Assembly: GCA_019750135.1 (NCBI GenBank)
Contig: JAIEOV010000007.1
Location: 248,001 to 312,000, forward strand
DNA from: Reyranella sp.
GTDB lineage: Bacteria > Pseudomonadota > Alphaproteobacteria > Reyranellales > Reyranellaceae
Length of the DNA: 64,000 nucleotides
Reading direction: 5' to 3'
Below the pieces are notes generated by a model. It searched no databases and had not been told where the DNA came from. It saw only the letters and a program-made list of their open reading frames with translations. Made by a program: the position numbers and the translations under genes. Below, in pieces: positions 49,657 to 59,026 of the stretch. The stretch's first letter is position 1. Every line of letters starts with the position of its first letter.

Positions 49657-50811
49657 CTATCGAGTCTCGTCGGGCTGATCCGCCAAGACCTTCACCGCGT
49701 CGAAGCCATAGACGCGGGCCGTGTTGCCGCCGACGATCTTGGCCTGCTCCTCGTCGGGCACGCCGGCCAGGATCTCCGACAGGATCTTGCGCGACCGGGG
49801 AAACGTCGATTCGCTGTGGGGATAGTCCGAGCCCCACATCATGTTGTCGACGCCGATGATGTCGCGCAGCCGGATGCCGACGGCGTCCTCCTGGAAGCTC
49901 AGCACGACGTTGCGATGGAAGAAGTCGCTCGGGGTCATGCCGTTCTTGAAGCGGTAGATCGCCTCGCCGTGCCGCTCGCGGTAGGTATAGTCCATCGAAG
50001 CGAGCACATGGGGCACCCATGACAGCTCGAACTCGACGATGGCGAGCGTGAGCTTCGGATGGCGCTCCAAGACGCCGGAGAAGATCAGGTCGCACATCGA
50101 CAGCGCCGGATAGTGCGCCTTGGTCGAGCGGCTGCTGGCGTCGCGCAGCGTCTTCTCCCCGAAGCCGCGGATCTTGGCCTGCCGCCGCGTCGCCGTGTGC
50201 AGGCTGATCGGCAGGCCGAGCGCCGCCGCGGCTGCCCAGAACGGCTCGTACTCGGGCTGGTCGTAGCGCCGGTCCTCCAGGGGATACTCGGTGATCATTG
50301 CGCCGGTGAGCCCCAGGCGCGCGGCGCGCTCCAGCTCCCGGATCCCGTCCTGGACATCGTCGAGGTTGATCATGGCGATGCCCTTCAGGCGCGCTGGATC
50401 GGCGCGGCAGAACTCGGCCAGCCAGTCGTTGTAGGCGCGGAAGATGGCGGACATCAGCGCCGAATCCGTCAGCCTGTAGTAGAACAGCCCCTGCGAGGGA
50501 TAGAGGATCTCACCCGCCACCCCGTCGAGCGCCATGTCCTTGAGATGCTGCGCGGGGTCCCACCCGCCGGTATGCACGTCCTCCATGCGACCATGGGCGG
50601 AGATGGTCTCCGGCGCCTCGAACCGCGCGCCGGCGTTGGAGATCAGGCCGATGCCGGAGAGAACCTGGTCCGCCTCGACCACGATCTGGTCGGCGCCGTC
50701 GATGCGCTCGATGCGTGGCGCGCGATCGCGGAACGCCGCATCGATGCGGGTCTGCCAGAGATCGGGCGGCTCGAAGACGTGCGAATCGGACGAGAGAACC
50801 AGGGACGGCAC
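49657..50811 (-). CDS. Amidohydrolase-2-family metal hydrolase or decarboxylase
   Basis: This 384-residue protein starts LVLSSDSHVFEPPDLW, the SDSH metal-binding opening of the ACMSD/amidohydrolase-2 group. It continues with a TIM-barrel, including HTATRRQAKIRGF and the metal-ligand region MMWGSDYPHSESTFP. Members hydrolyse or decarboxylate cyclic and aromatic acids, but the substrate is unknown. The start is GTG at 50811, placed five bases after a perfect AGGAGG; another GTG at 50817 overlaps that site. GST and VOC genes follow. Confidence 0.88.
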   Translation of the reverse strand: MPSLVLSSDSHVFEPPDLWQTRIDAAFRDRAPRIERIDGADQIVVEADQVLSGIGLISNAGARFEAPETISAHGRMEDVHTGGWDPAQHLKDMALDGVAGEILYPSQGLFYYRLTDSALMSAIFRAYNDWLAEFCRADPARLKGIAMINLDDVQDGIRELERAARLGLTGAMITEYPLEDRRYDQPEYEPFWAAAAALGLPISLHTATRRQAKIRGFGEKTLRDASSRSTKAHYPALSMCDLIFSGVLERHPKLTLAIVEFELSWVPHVLASMDYTYRERHGEAIYRFKNGMTPSDFFHRNVVLSFQEDAVGIRLRDIIGVDNMMWGSDYPHSESTFPRSRKILSEILAGVPDEEQAKIVGGNTARVYGFDAVKVLADQPDETR

Positions 50812-50817
50812 CGGCAC

Positions 50818-51182
50818 CTCCTCTCATTTGATCGTGGGCAGATTCGGTGGCTGTCTAATAGACGTCAAGGTGAGGATCGATTTATCGGCACGCCCGCCCA
50901 CTGGCCGCAGGGGTTCGATGCACGTAGTGGGGCTACAACGGTTGCAACAATGGGCTCTGCACCGGCATTTTGTGCGGTGCCTTTTTGTCGTGGCGTGCCG
51001 CTGACCGTTAAGTCCCAAACACCTAAGGACTATTCTGAAAATCCCCACACCCTCGGGCAGCACCTCAACAAGCGCCGGAAGGAACTCGGGCTCCTGCAGC
51101 GAAAGGCAGGGGAGTGCATGGGCGCATCGGCCGAAACCGTCGCTGGAATCCTCAAGCTAGGTTCTTCTTTCTCAGATTGCGC
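50818..51182. other. 365-bp gap holding an HTH remnant
   Basis: Apart from the truncated HTH reading frame starting at 50950, I see no complete gene or RNA. GC content looks lower than in the neighbouring amidohydrolase gene, and the spacer marks the change into the 51-59 kb accessory stretch. Confidence 0.5.
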
Positions 51183-51219
51183 TCATACTCCGCGGTACAC
51201 TAGCGCTGTGAACAACTGA
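50950..51219 (+). pseudogene. Truncated XRE-type HTH remnant
   Basis: A frame of 89 residues holds TPKDYSENPHTLGQHLNKRR, then KELGLLQRKAGECMGASAETVAGIL, the first helices of an XRE-family DNA-binding domain of the kind ending ...V-x-x-W-E-x-G-R. The sequence then loses the pattern (KLGSSFSDCAHTPRYTS) just at the recognition-helix end and stops, overlapping the metallo-beta-lactamase gene by 37 bp. The earliest in-frame ATG is at 50950. I read it as a regulator cut off by rearrangement. Confidence 0.5.
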
Positions 51220-52124
51220 CCGCTGATGATTGAGCGTCCCCATTTTGCATCAAAGGCCGCAGTTGGCTTGGCAGCTTGGACTTGCTCCAACGTCATACCG
51301 CTCGCCTTGAGCGCAGCGATGATCGAACGAATTTCGACCAGCATATCTCGAAAGGCAATCAGGCTTGCGCGATCGCCCACCGATCCATGGCCAGGGACGA
51401 TAATCGTGTTATCGGTCGACATATTGATGTTTGCGTTGGCCGCGCGGATTGCGCCATCGATGCTGCCGCCACCGACGTAGTCGATAAATGGATATTGTCC
51501 ATTCCAGAATGTGTCGCCAACCGACAAAACGTCAGATTTGGTAAAGTAGACCGAGATGTCAGTGTCTGTGTGGCCAGGCTCATAATGGCGGACGAGAATT
51601 GTCTCGCCGTTGGCCTGCACCTGTCTGTCATCATCGATGACGATGTTGGGAAGCGCCGCTGGCGGGATAGGCGTGAAGGTGTGCTCCCACTCGACCACCC
51701 GCAACGTCGAATTCAGTCGTTCCACTGCGACCTTGTCGGCCATGATGCTTGCCCCGGTCCGGCGTATCCAGGCCGCGCCATCGGCATGATCCCAATGCCA
51801 GTGCGTCAGGATCGCCAAATGGATCGGCCTACGGTCGATCCGTTCGAGCGCGTCGACGATCATCGCCTGCGAGACCGCGATGCCACAGTCGACCAGCACG
51901 AAGCCGTCCACTCCCGAAAGCGCAGTAATGTTGCCGCCCGACCCTTCGAGCATCACCAAGTTGCCCCTCAAAGGATGGGCGATGATGGGGCCGGCCTTTG
52001 CAGCGGCATTTATGTCCGAGTAAGGGCTGGCCGGGGCTGGGCTGGCACCCGGACCGAGCGCAACCAGCAGGGCGAGCAAAAGGCCTCCATTGAGGGTCCG
52101 CAAAGGCTTGAAGAAGGGCGCCAT
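51183..52124 (-). CDS. Exported metallo-beta-lactamase-fold hydrolase
   Basis: This 313-residue protein has a signal peptide (LLLALLVALGPGASPAPAS) and the zinc motif His108-x-His110-x-Asp112-His113 (LTHWHWDHADG), with further ligands in EPGHTDTD and VPGHGSVG. The family includes beta-lactamases, quinoprotein-relay-like enzymes and lactonases, and I cannot choose among them. ATG at 52124 has AAAAGGA upstream; a TTG six codons earlier is less likely. It is part of a lower-GC stretch. Confidence 0.85.
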   Translation of the reverse strand: MAPFFKPLRTLNGGLLLALLVALGPGASPAPASPYSDINAAAKAGPIIAHPLRGNLVMLEGSGGNITALSGVDGFVLVDCGIAVSQAMIVDALERIDRRPIHLAILTHWHWDHADGAAWIRRTGASIMADKVAVERLNSTLRVVEWEHTFTPIPPAALPNIVIDDDRQVQANGETILVRHYEPGHTDTDISVYFTKSDVLSVGDTFWNGQYPFIDYVGGGSIDGAIRAANANINMSTDNTIIVPGHGSVGDRASLIAFRDMLVEIRSIIAALKASGMTLEQVQAAKPTAAFDAKWGRSIISGQLFTALVYRGV

Positions 52125-52213
52125 GAGAATGTCCTTTTGCAACGACGGGCGATGCGGCCCCGCGGGCTGCTTCTACTCCGGCGTGAGACGTGAACACCGA
52201 AGGCCGTTCGCGA

Positions 52214-53041
52214 TCAGGCCTTCAGAAATTCCATCAGAGCAGCGTTGATGATGTCGGGATGGGTGGTCGGCATGCCGTGCGGCAGACCTTGATAGGCCTT
52301 GAAGGTGCAGCGCTTCAGGAGAGTGGCTGATCGAGGCCCGGCCGCGGCATAGGGTACGATCTGATCGTCCTCACTGTGCAGCACCAACACAGGCACGGCG
52401 ATCTGCTTTAGGTCGTCGGTAAGATCGGTTTCCGAAAAGACCTTGATACATTCGTACTGGGCTTTGGCACCGCCGATCATCCCCTGGCGCCACCAATTAT
52501 CGATGGCCCCTTGGATGATTTTGGCGCCCGGACGATTAAAGCCATAGAAGGGGCCCGTCGCCACGTCGAGATAGAACTGGGCGCGATTGGCGGCAAGAGC
52601 GACCCGGTAGCCATCGAACACTTCGATCGGTGTACCAGTGGGATTGGCCGGCGTTTGCAGCATGAGCGGCGGGATGGCGCTGATCAGCGCCGCCTTGGCG
52701 ACGCGCCCGCCTCCGCCATAGCGCGCCACATAGCGCGCTACCTCGCCGCCGCCCGTGGAGTGCCCCACATGAATCGCGTTCGTGAGGTCCAGATGTTCTA
52801 CTAGCGCAGAGACGTCCGCGGCGTAGGTGTCCATGTCGTTGCCCAGGTCCGTCTGGGTGGACCTCCCGTGGCCCCGGCGGTCGTGAGCGATGACGCGGTA
52901 GCCCTGGGCCTGGAAGAACAGCAACTGGTTATCCCAATCGTCCGCGCTGAGCGGCCAGCCATGGTGAAATACCATCGGCTGTCCCCTGCCCCAATCCTTG
53001 TAGAAAATCACCGTGCCATCCTTGGTGGTCATCGTGCCCAT
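52214..53041 (-). CDS. Non-haem chloroperoxidase-like alpha/beta hydrolase
   Basis: This 275-residue protein matches bacterial perhydrolase/chloroperoxidase hydrolases: [33 protein letters not shown], nucleophile Ser95 in VGHSTGGGE, acid in [11 protein letters not shown] and His in [12 protein letters not shown]. The triad is complete. It could act as an esterase or perhydrolase. ATG 53041 follows a GAGG site. It is 389 bp away from a divergent SDR gene. Confidence 0.9.
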   Translation of the reverse strand: MGTMTTKDGTVIFYKDWGRGQPMVFHHGWPLSADDWDNQLLFFQAQGYRVIAHDRRGHGRSTQTDLGNDMDTYAADVSALVEHLDLTNAIHVGHSTGGGEVARYVARYGGGGRVAKAALISAIPPLMLQTPANPTGTPIEVFDGYRVALAANRAQFYLDVATGPFYGFNRPGAKIIQGAIDNWWRQGMIGGAKAQYECIKVFSETDLTDDLKQIAVPVLVLHSEDDQIVPYAAAGPRSATLLKRCTFKAYQGLPHGMPTTHPDIINAALMEFLKA

Positions 53042-53430
53042 GGTCTGAACCTCGTGATGCGATACGGAAGCTGTGTTTGGCCGTCGGCCTTGATGAAGGG
53101 GCAACCGGTCGCCGTGCCTCGGCCGGCTACAGCAGAGAGTCGACGTGCGCTACCGCAGATCGCCTGCCGCGCCGAGACTTAGGCCGGCGCCGAGACGGAA
53201 GCCAAGGAGTTGCGGTGAGCGACAGTGAGAAAACGAAAGAGGGCACGCTGCTCAGCCCGCAGGCCCGCAGGCCGGCTGGCTTTGGTGTAGCGGATCAACC
53301 AACGCTTTCTTGTGCGAGCGCCGCAGGGGGCGACTGCTAACGTTAACTCGCGCTCGACAACGCCATTTAACTTTACTGTCGCGTGGCGCGGCGCCATTTC
53401 CAACTCGTCACCAAACAGGAGACCGCCGCT
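53042..53430. other. 389-bp divergent spacer
   Basis: Both the chloroperoxidase-like gene and the SDR read away from this spacer, so two promoters are expected, but I cannot place either with confidence. An 8-bp palindrome TAACGTTA lies at 53338-53345. No coding frame of credible composition was seen. Confidence 0.4.
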
Positions 53431-54180
53431 ATGGGAAAGCTTGAAGGCAAGGTCGCCGTCATCACGGGTGCCAACAGCGGCATAGGTCTAGCGACGGCTC
53501 ACCGCTTCGCGGCCGAGGGCGCTGTACTATTCCTGATGGCGAGGCGCCAGGCCGAGTTGGATAAGGCGGTTCACGCGGTGGGTAACGGCGCGCGCGGCTT
53601 CTGCGGGGACATTTCGGACCTCGCCGACATCGAAGCTTTCTATGATGTCGTTCAGCGCGAATCGACGGCCATCGACATCCTCTTCGCAAACGCGGGGGGC
53701 GGCAGCTTCGCACCGCTCACCGAAGTTACGGAGGAACACTACGCCAAGACTTTCGATACCAATGTAAAAGGCACGCTGTTCACGGTGCAAAAAGCCCTCC
53801 CGCTGTTTCGCGATGGCGGATCGATCATCCTCACGGGATCGACCGCCGGCAGCAAGGGCACGCCTGCTTTCAGCGTGTATGCTGCCAGCAAGGCAGCCAT
53901 CCGCAGCTTCGCACGCAACTGGATACTGGAGCTCGCGCCGAGAGGAATTCGGGTGAATGTCCTTTCACCGGGGAACACGTCTACGCCGGGCTGGCACGGC
54001 TTGGCGTCTTCGGCGGAACAGGACCAGGAGATGCAGCGCTTGACCCGTGCAGTGACGCCGCTCGGGCGACTTGCAACGCCTGACGAGATTGCCAATGCGG
54101 CCCTCTTCCTTGCCTCGGCGGAGAGCAGCTATGTCACTGGCAGCGAGCTCTTTGTGGACGGCGGCGTGGCGCAAGTCTAA
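53431..54180 (+). CDS. SDR-family oxidoreductase
   Basis: This 249-residue classical short-chain dehydrogenase has VITGANSGIGLATAHRFAAEGA, NAGGG, the catalytic Ser in ILTGSTAG and Tyr-x3-Lys in SVYAASKAA. The LFLMARRQAELD segment with arginines after the second strand favours NADP. ACAGGAGACC sets the ATG at 53431. It pairs divergently with the chloroperoxidase-like gene, an arrangement often repressed by a TetR or LysR regulator that is not visible here. Confidence 0.9.
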   Translation: MGKLEGKVAVITGANSGIGLATAHRFAAEGAVLFLMARRQAELDKAVHAVGNGARGFCGDISDLADIEAFYDVVQRESTAIDILFANAGGGSFAPLTEVTEEHYAKTFDTNVKGTLFTVQKALPLFRDGGSIILTGSTAGSKGTPAFSVYAASKAAIRSFARNWILELAPRGIRVNVLSPGNTSTPGWHGLASSAEQDQEMQRLTRAVTPLGRLATPDEIANAALFLASAESSYVTGSELFVDGGVAQV

Positions 54181-54359
54181 CGCGTTGGGCGGGAACGCTG
54201 GAAACGATGCTGGCGCATCGTCTGACTCCCTTCAGTTCCCTGCGGCCGCCGATCGCTCCCCGCGTCTAGTCGCTCAGGCGCACGACCTTCCTGCAGCGGA
54301 CGCCGAGCGGTCCGAGGAACGGCGCGCGTCGCACCGCAGCGGGCAGGTTGCCGACAGCA

Positions 54360-55001
54360 TTAGTCGTCACGCGCTGAATCTAATGAGCAGGGAAGTCGGC
54401 CGTCGGCCAGATCGGCGACCGCCCGCCGCAGGCGAGCGTTCTCTCGCTCCAAAGCCCGGATACGTAACAGCGCCCAGGTCGGCATCGCGGGATAACTGCT
54501 GTCCGACATGGCTCGCTGCGCTGGAGCCAGGCTGGAGTCGTCGCCGAGAGGCCTATCGCCGGCGCTCGCCTGCGGTTCGTACGGCGGGTTGTCGTCGTCA
54601 CTCAGTGCCGCCATTGATGCGGTCGGCTCCCTGGTGGGCCATTCTTCCAACATCATGTAACCGCGCCTGGGGACTGTCTTGATGGCGTCGCGGTCGGCGC
54701 CCAGCACGCTGCGCAGTTCACCAATCTGGAAGCGCAAGTTGCTCTCATCGACGGTGGTCGATGGCCAAACCAGCTCGAAGATCCGGGCCTTGTCGACCAC
54801 TGTGCCGCGTGCCTTAAGCAGGACGACCAGCAGATCGAAAGCCCGACTTCCGATGGCAACCTCCCGGTCCCCCAGGAAAAGCTGACGCCGGGACGGAAAT
54901 ACGCGGAAACGCCGAAAGGAAAAGCCTGACGCTAGGGGCGACGGGCAATCCCGGCGCAAACGTCCACCCCCCTCGCCCACCTCGAAGCTCGACCAAGACA
55001 T
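54360..55001 (-). CDS. Winged-helix (OmpR/CadC-type DNA-binding) regulator
   Basis: This 213-residue protein has one OmpR-type winged helix, residues about 28-115: FRVFPSRRQLFLGDREVAIG, SRAFDLLVVLLKARGTVVDKARIFELVWPSTTVDESN and TVPRRGYMM. It lacks a receiver domain and a membrane segment. A low-complexity region and a C-terminal coiled coil (RIRALERENARLRRAVADL) follow and could dimerise it. ATG 55001 has GGGGGG upstream. Its DNA-binding domain closely resembles that of the divergent STAND gene. Confidence 0.8.
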   Translation of the reverse strand: MSWSSFEVGEGGGRLRRDCPSPLASGFSFRRFRVFPSRRQLFLGDREVAIGSRAFDLLVVLLKARGTVVDKARIFELVWPSTTVDESNLRFQIGELRSVLGADRDAIKTVPRRGYMMLEEWPTREPTASMAALSDDDNPPYEPQASAGDRPLGDDSSLAPAQRAMSDSSYPAMPTWALLRIRALERENARLRRAVADLADGRLPCSLDSARDD

Positions 55002-55090
55002 GGGATACCCCCCACATGACGGTTTACACACGCCCAGGCGTCGCCCCCGACCAGGATTGATGAAGTGTGCGCGATCAAGGCGTGGAATGG

Positions 55091-55120
55091 TGTTAGGTTA
55101 TGTTCAGATCTGTTAAGTCC
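55091..55120. promoter_or_regulatory. Three 10-bp-phased direct repeats
   Basis: TGTTAGGTTA, TGTTCAGATC and TGTTAAGTCC follow one another with TGTT recurring every 10 bp at 55091, 55101 and 55111. OmpR-family winged helices bind such tandem repeats, one turn apart. The site lies between two divergent winged-helix regulator genes and includes an 8-bp palindrome CAGATCTG at 55105-55112. Confidence 0.55.
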
Positions 55121-55243
55121 TTGGACTTTGCACTGCTTGTGACAGACGTTCGGCGTCAGCGGTCGAGCGCTCTGGCCAATCCTGCCATCTCAATCCAGCG
55201 TCGCGCCCGGGTGCGGAGGTCGCGTCTCTAGAGAGCACTTCCC

Positions 55244-58132
55244 GTGGACCAGCAAGGAAATGAAGCCACCGCGTCCAGAACTGGCGTAGACAACGACGAT
55301 GTCCTTGCCTTCGGACCATTCCGTCTGGTCCCTGCTAAACGCCTGCTGGTCGAGGGAAGTAGGCCCGTAACGCTGGGAGGTCGCGCTTTCGATGTTTTGA
55401 TGGCGCTCGTCAGCCGGGCCGGATCGGTTGTCACTCACGAGACTTTAGTCGCTCATGCATGGCCCGGCCTGTTCGTGGAACGCGGCGCGCTGCGCGTCCA
55501 TATCGCGGCCCTACGCAAAGCCTTGGGCGACGGCCAGGGGGGAAGACGGTTCATCGTCAATGCACCTGGCCGCGGCTACAGTTTTGTCGCCGAAGTCGCG
55601 ACTTTTCTTCCTGAAGACAATTCTGAGCCCACAGAAGTGACCGCGGGCCCTTCTGAAAATCTTCCGGCATTGCTCACCCCCATGTTTGGACGCGAGCGCA
55701 TCGTCGAAGCGTTGATGTCGCGCCTGTCGCTGCACCGATTCGTCACCATCGTCGGGCCTGGCGGGATCGGGAAGACGACGGTCGCCCTAGCGGTAGCCGG
55801 CGCCGTTCGCGCGTCCTATCGTGACGGTGTTCGCTTCCTGGATTTGGCGCCCATCGCCGATCCAGCGCTCGTTCCCAGCGCCTTGGCCTCGGCGCTTGGG
55901 CAGCCCGTAAACTTGCGAGATCCCGGTCCCGCCCTCGTCGCCGTCTTGCGCGAGAAGGCAATGCTCCTGGTGCTCGATAACTGCGACCACGTCGTTGAAG
56001 TCGCCGCGAGTTTGGCTGAGGAAATTTGCAAAGGTGCGCCCCATGTGCACATCCTTGCCACGAGCCGCGAATCCCTGCGAGCCCGCGGCGAGCATATCCA
56101 CCGCCTGCGCCCGCTCGAAACGCCGCCGGTATCCTCGCAGCTGACGGCGACGGAAGCGCTAGCGTACCCGGCGGTACAGCTCTTCGTCGAACGGGCGGCT
56201 GCGGCGCTCGATTCCTTCCAGCTCACCGACGCCAACGCCTCGCAGATTGCCGAGATTTGTCGGCGGCTCGACGGCATCGCGCTCGCGATTGAACTGGCAG
56301 CGGGGCGGGTGGACACCTTTGGTGTGGGAGGCGTTGCGGCCCGGCTCGACGATCGCTTTCGTCTTCTAACCCAGGGCCTCCGCACAGCGATGCCTCATCA
56401 TCAGACACTGAACGCGACCTTTGACTGGAGCTTCCAGGTTCTGGCTGAACCGACGCGGAAGGTGTTTCGGCGGCTATCCGTCCTGGCCGGCGAATTCAAC
56501 CTGGACGCGGCGGTAAAGATCACCTCCGACGATCGTCTCTTGGCTTCGGATGTTGTCGAACAGTTGGCGACGCTCGTTTCAGCATCACTTGTGGCGGCCA
56601 ACGTCGCCCTCGAAACGGCATCCTACAGGCTCCTGGAGTCCGCGCGGGCCTACGCCCGAGGGAAGCTGGATGATCAGGAAGAGTTCGATCAGGTCGCCCG
56701 GCGCCATGCTGAATACTTCCGAGACGAATTCCTGTCGCAACAAACCGAAGCCGCACGAACATCGGCGGAATGGAACAGGATCTATGGCCGCCAGATTGAG
56801 AACCTTCGTGTCGCGCTGGATTGGGCATCGTCGGCAGGCGGCGATCGGCGCCTGGCGGTCGAGTTGACCGTGGCTGGCATTCCCGCCTGGGAACATCTGT
56901 CCCTGAATGAGGAATGTCGCTCGCGCGTCGAGACTGCCCTCGGGTGGCTAGACGGGGAACAACTACAGGACAGCCGCCAAGCCATGCAGCTCTATTCCGC
57001 CTTGGCCAATTCGCTTTCGTATCGCTTCGATGCGCGGTCGAACATGGCTTGGACACGTGTGCTTGAGATGGCGCGTGCGCTGGCCGACCAAGACTATCAG
57101 CTGCGCGCGATAAGGGGCCTGTGGACGAACAGATTTGCCGACGGCGATATAGCCTTGGCAGGCAGTCTCGCCGAAGAGTTCAACGAAATAGCGCGGAGCT
57201 CGGTCAATCCTGCAGACCTCCCGCTCGGCAAGAGACTCAAGGGGATGGTCCGCTACTATCGCGGGGATTTGACGGCGGCGCGAGCGCTTCTGGCAGAGGC
57301 GCTATCTGCCCAAGCAACGCTTGAGCCGCAACGGCATCTCCTGCGTTACAGACTCGATCAGCAAACGGTTACTGGCACGGTTCTTTGCAAAGTGCTCTGG
57401 TTAAATGGATTTCCAGACCGCGCGCTTCAGATGGCAGATGCCATGCTCAGTCGCGCCAAGGACTCCCAACACGCTCTAACTGTCCTGGACGCCTTAGCCT
57501 ATTCCTCTTGCCACCTCGCCCTACTCGTAGGCGACCTTGAGGCAGCGGACGCACATATAACGGAGCTCCTGAGCCAAGCCGTAAGCGACCCGCAAGGGCC
57601 TTGGTCCATATTTGGCCGATGCTGGCGAGGCGTCTTGCTCAGCCGGCAAGGCAATTTCCGCGCCGCAGCTCAGCAACTGGCAGGGGCGCTCGCGGAGATG
57701 CCAGAAGGCAACTTTCTTCTCCCCTCCATATGGTTCCGCGGTGAAATGGCCTTGGCCGTCGGCAGATCCGGTGAGACCGCCCAGGCCTTGGCAGAAATCG
57801 GTAAGGCGATCGCTCTCAGCACCTCCCATGAGGAACGTTGGTGCTTGGCCGAGCTGGTGCGCTTCAATGGCGAAATCATTCTCATGGGGGGCGAGGCGGG
57901 GTCCGCGGAAGCTGCTGAAAGGGAATTCCAGAACGCCCTCGCGCTCGCGCGACGGCAGGGCGCGCTCTCCTGGGAGCTGCGCGCGGCCATCAGCCTTGCA
58001 CGGCTTAGAATTGCGTCGGAAAAATTCTTGGAGGCTCGTGAGATATTGGAGCCAACGAAGGCACGGTTCCGCGAAGGATTTGCCACAAGCGACTTCGTGG
58101 AAGCGACGGCCCTTCTCGAAGGCATGTCATGA
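55244..58132 (+). CDS. Winged-helix STAND ATPase regulator with TPR-like repeats
   Basis: This 962-residue protein has a winged helix (residues 20-118), an NB-ARC/STAND ATPase (Walker A GPGGIGKTT at 171-179; Walker B LLVLDNCDH at 241-249; sensor ILATSRESL) and then some 450 residues of helical repeats (LKGMVRYYRGDLTAARALLAEAL, GVLLSRQGNFRAAAQQLAGALAE). STAND regulators hold ADP until a ligand releases them, then oligomerise and bind DNA. The start is GTG at 55244 with a weak ribosome site. The ligand is unknown. Its sequence looks less GC-rich than its neighbours. Confidence 0.88.
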   Translation: MDQQGNEATASRTGVDNDDVLAFGPFRLVPAKRLLVEGSRPVTLGGRAFDVLMALVSRAGSVVTHETLVAHAWPGLFVERGALRVHIAALRKALGDGQGGRRFIVNAPGRGYSFVAEVATFLPEDNSEPTEVTAGPSENLPALLTPMFGRERIVEALMSRLSLHRFVTIVGPGGIGKTTVALAVAGAVRASYRDGVRFLDLAPIADPALVPSALASALGQPVNLRDPGPALVAVLREKAMLLVLDNCDHVVEVAASLAEEICKGAPHVHILATSRESLRARGEHIHRLRPLETPPVSSQLTATEALAYPAVQLFVERAAAALDSFQLTDANASQIAEICRRLDGIALAIELAAGRVDTFGVGGVAARLDDRFRLLTQGLRTAMPHHQTLNATFDWSFQVLAEPTRKVFRRLSVLAGEFNLDAAVKITSDDRLLASDVVEQLATLVSASLVAANVALETASYRLLESARAYARGKLDDQEEFDQVARRHAEYFRDEFLSQQTEAARTSAEWNRIYGRQIENLRVALDWASSAGGDRRLAVELTVAGIPAWEHLSLNEECRSRVETALGWLDGEQLQDSRQAMQLYSALANSLSYRFDARSNMAWTRVLEMARALADQDYQLRAIRGLWTNRFADGDIALAGSLAEEFNEIARSSVNPADLPLGKRLKGMVRYYRGDLTAARALLAEALSAQATLEPQRHLLRYRLDQQTVTGTVLCKVLWLNGFPDRALQMADAMLSRAKDSQHALTVLDALAYSSCHLALLVGDLEAADAHITELLSQAVSDPQGPWSIFGRCWRGVLLSRQGNFRAAAQQLAGALAEMPEGNFLLPSIWFRGEMALAVGRSGETAQALAEIGKAIALSTSHEERWCLAELVRFNGEIILMGGEAGSAEAAEREFQNALALARRQGALSWELRAAISLARLRIASEKFLEAREILEPTKARFREGFATSDFVEATALLEGMS

Positions 58133-58544
58133 AAGCGGCGTCACTTGAGGATTTGACGCCGGTAGGCCGCAGCGGAGGTGGAAGGCAACGAGGCGGCTGG
58201 GGTCGTCTTGGTGGCCGGGCGACGGCGATAGGCCGATGCCGCCGGCAGGCCGTTGGGAAAGCCTCTCTCTAGAGGCACGGCTAGACCAAGCTGCAGTCGT
58301 CCCAATTCAAGCAGCAGCTCCTCCTTCCTTGGTCGCAAGGCCGATTACCAACACTGCTAAGAGCCATGTTGACCACGCTGCGCGATCGCTCCCTGTTCGT
58401 TTGGGTGTCGCGATCGAGCAGGCGCTGGTATGGGTCTCTTTGATCAGCGGCGACAGAACATTGACTTCTGCCGCCGCCCTCGCCTGCCAAACCAAACGTC
58501 AGCTGGTCGCCCGGGGGGCGACGCCAGCATGGCCGTCGTCTGTA
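58133..58544. other. 412-bp spacer with no confident gene
   Basis: The STAND gene ends at 58132 and a minus-strand exported protein ends at 58545. A weak hairpin GCCTCT-CTCT-AGAGGC at 58261-58276 could end transcripts. A minus-strand frame at 58141-58338 is low-complexity and not supported; nothing else was recognised. Confidence 0.4.
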
Positions 58545-58925
58545 CTATTTATTGTCAACGCAAGCGTCGGCCAGGCATCCCTCGATCTGCCTGAGAAATC
58601 TGATGCCAGGCGTGTCATCCGCCAGGATTCTCTCCATCGTGACCGTGTCGGCGTGGCAGGCCGTGGCCTTGCGTAAGCCAGCCAGGGCTTTAGCCAATGC
58701 TTTGGTGTCGGATGCGCTGAGCGTCAGTACGCCCGGTGGTTCGGAGAAAAGCGCAGCGACAGGTGTGCCTTTAAACAGTTCCTGCGCGTTGATGGCCTTC
58801 CCGAGCGACATCAGGACCGTCTGGTCCTTCGGATCGAGTTTCAAGTTTGTCTGAGGGCCGATATCGCAAGCGAAGGCCGATGTACTCGCGAGCACGGCCG
58901 TTGCAAAAGCCACTATGGAGCGCAT
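58545..58925 (-). CDS. Small exported hypothetical protein
   Basis: This 126-residue protein has a signal peptide (MRSIVAFATAVLASTSAFA, cleavage before CDIG) and a helical mature domain with four cysteines (CDIGPQ, TACHAD, EGCLADAC). It contains QTVLMSLGKAINAQELFKGT and a KALAKALAGLRKATAC helix. No family is recognised. It sits alone on the minus strand after the STAND gene and before the epimerase. Confidence 0.55.
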   Translation of the reverse strand: MRSIVAFATAVLASTSAFACDIGPQTNLKLDPKDQTVLMSLGKAINAQELFKGTPVAALFSEPPGVLTLSASDTKALAKALAGLRKATACHADTVTMERILADDTPGIRFLRQIEGCLADACVDNK

Positions 58926-59026
58926 TCGGTCGCCTCGCAGAAATCACCACCTGCCGGCCGCTCATTGTGCCGCAGGCGGCACGCGAATTCAACTCGAGGG
59001 CGGCTCACCCTCTCCGGCTCAGTTCA

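Noticed and set aside
53338..53345. TAACGTTA palindrome as an operator between two divergent genes
   Set aside because: Eight bases only, with no second copy or positioned promoter, so chance is likely.
58141..58338. A 65-codon minus-strand frame after the STAND gene
   Set aside because: Low-complexity Ala/Arg composition and no ribosome site; treated as non-coding.
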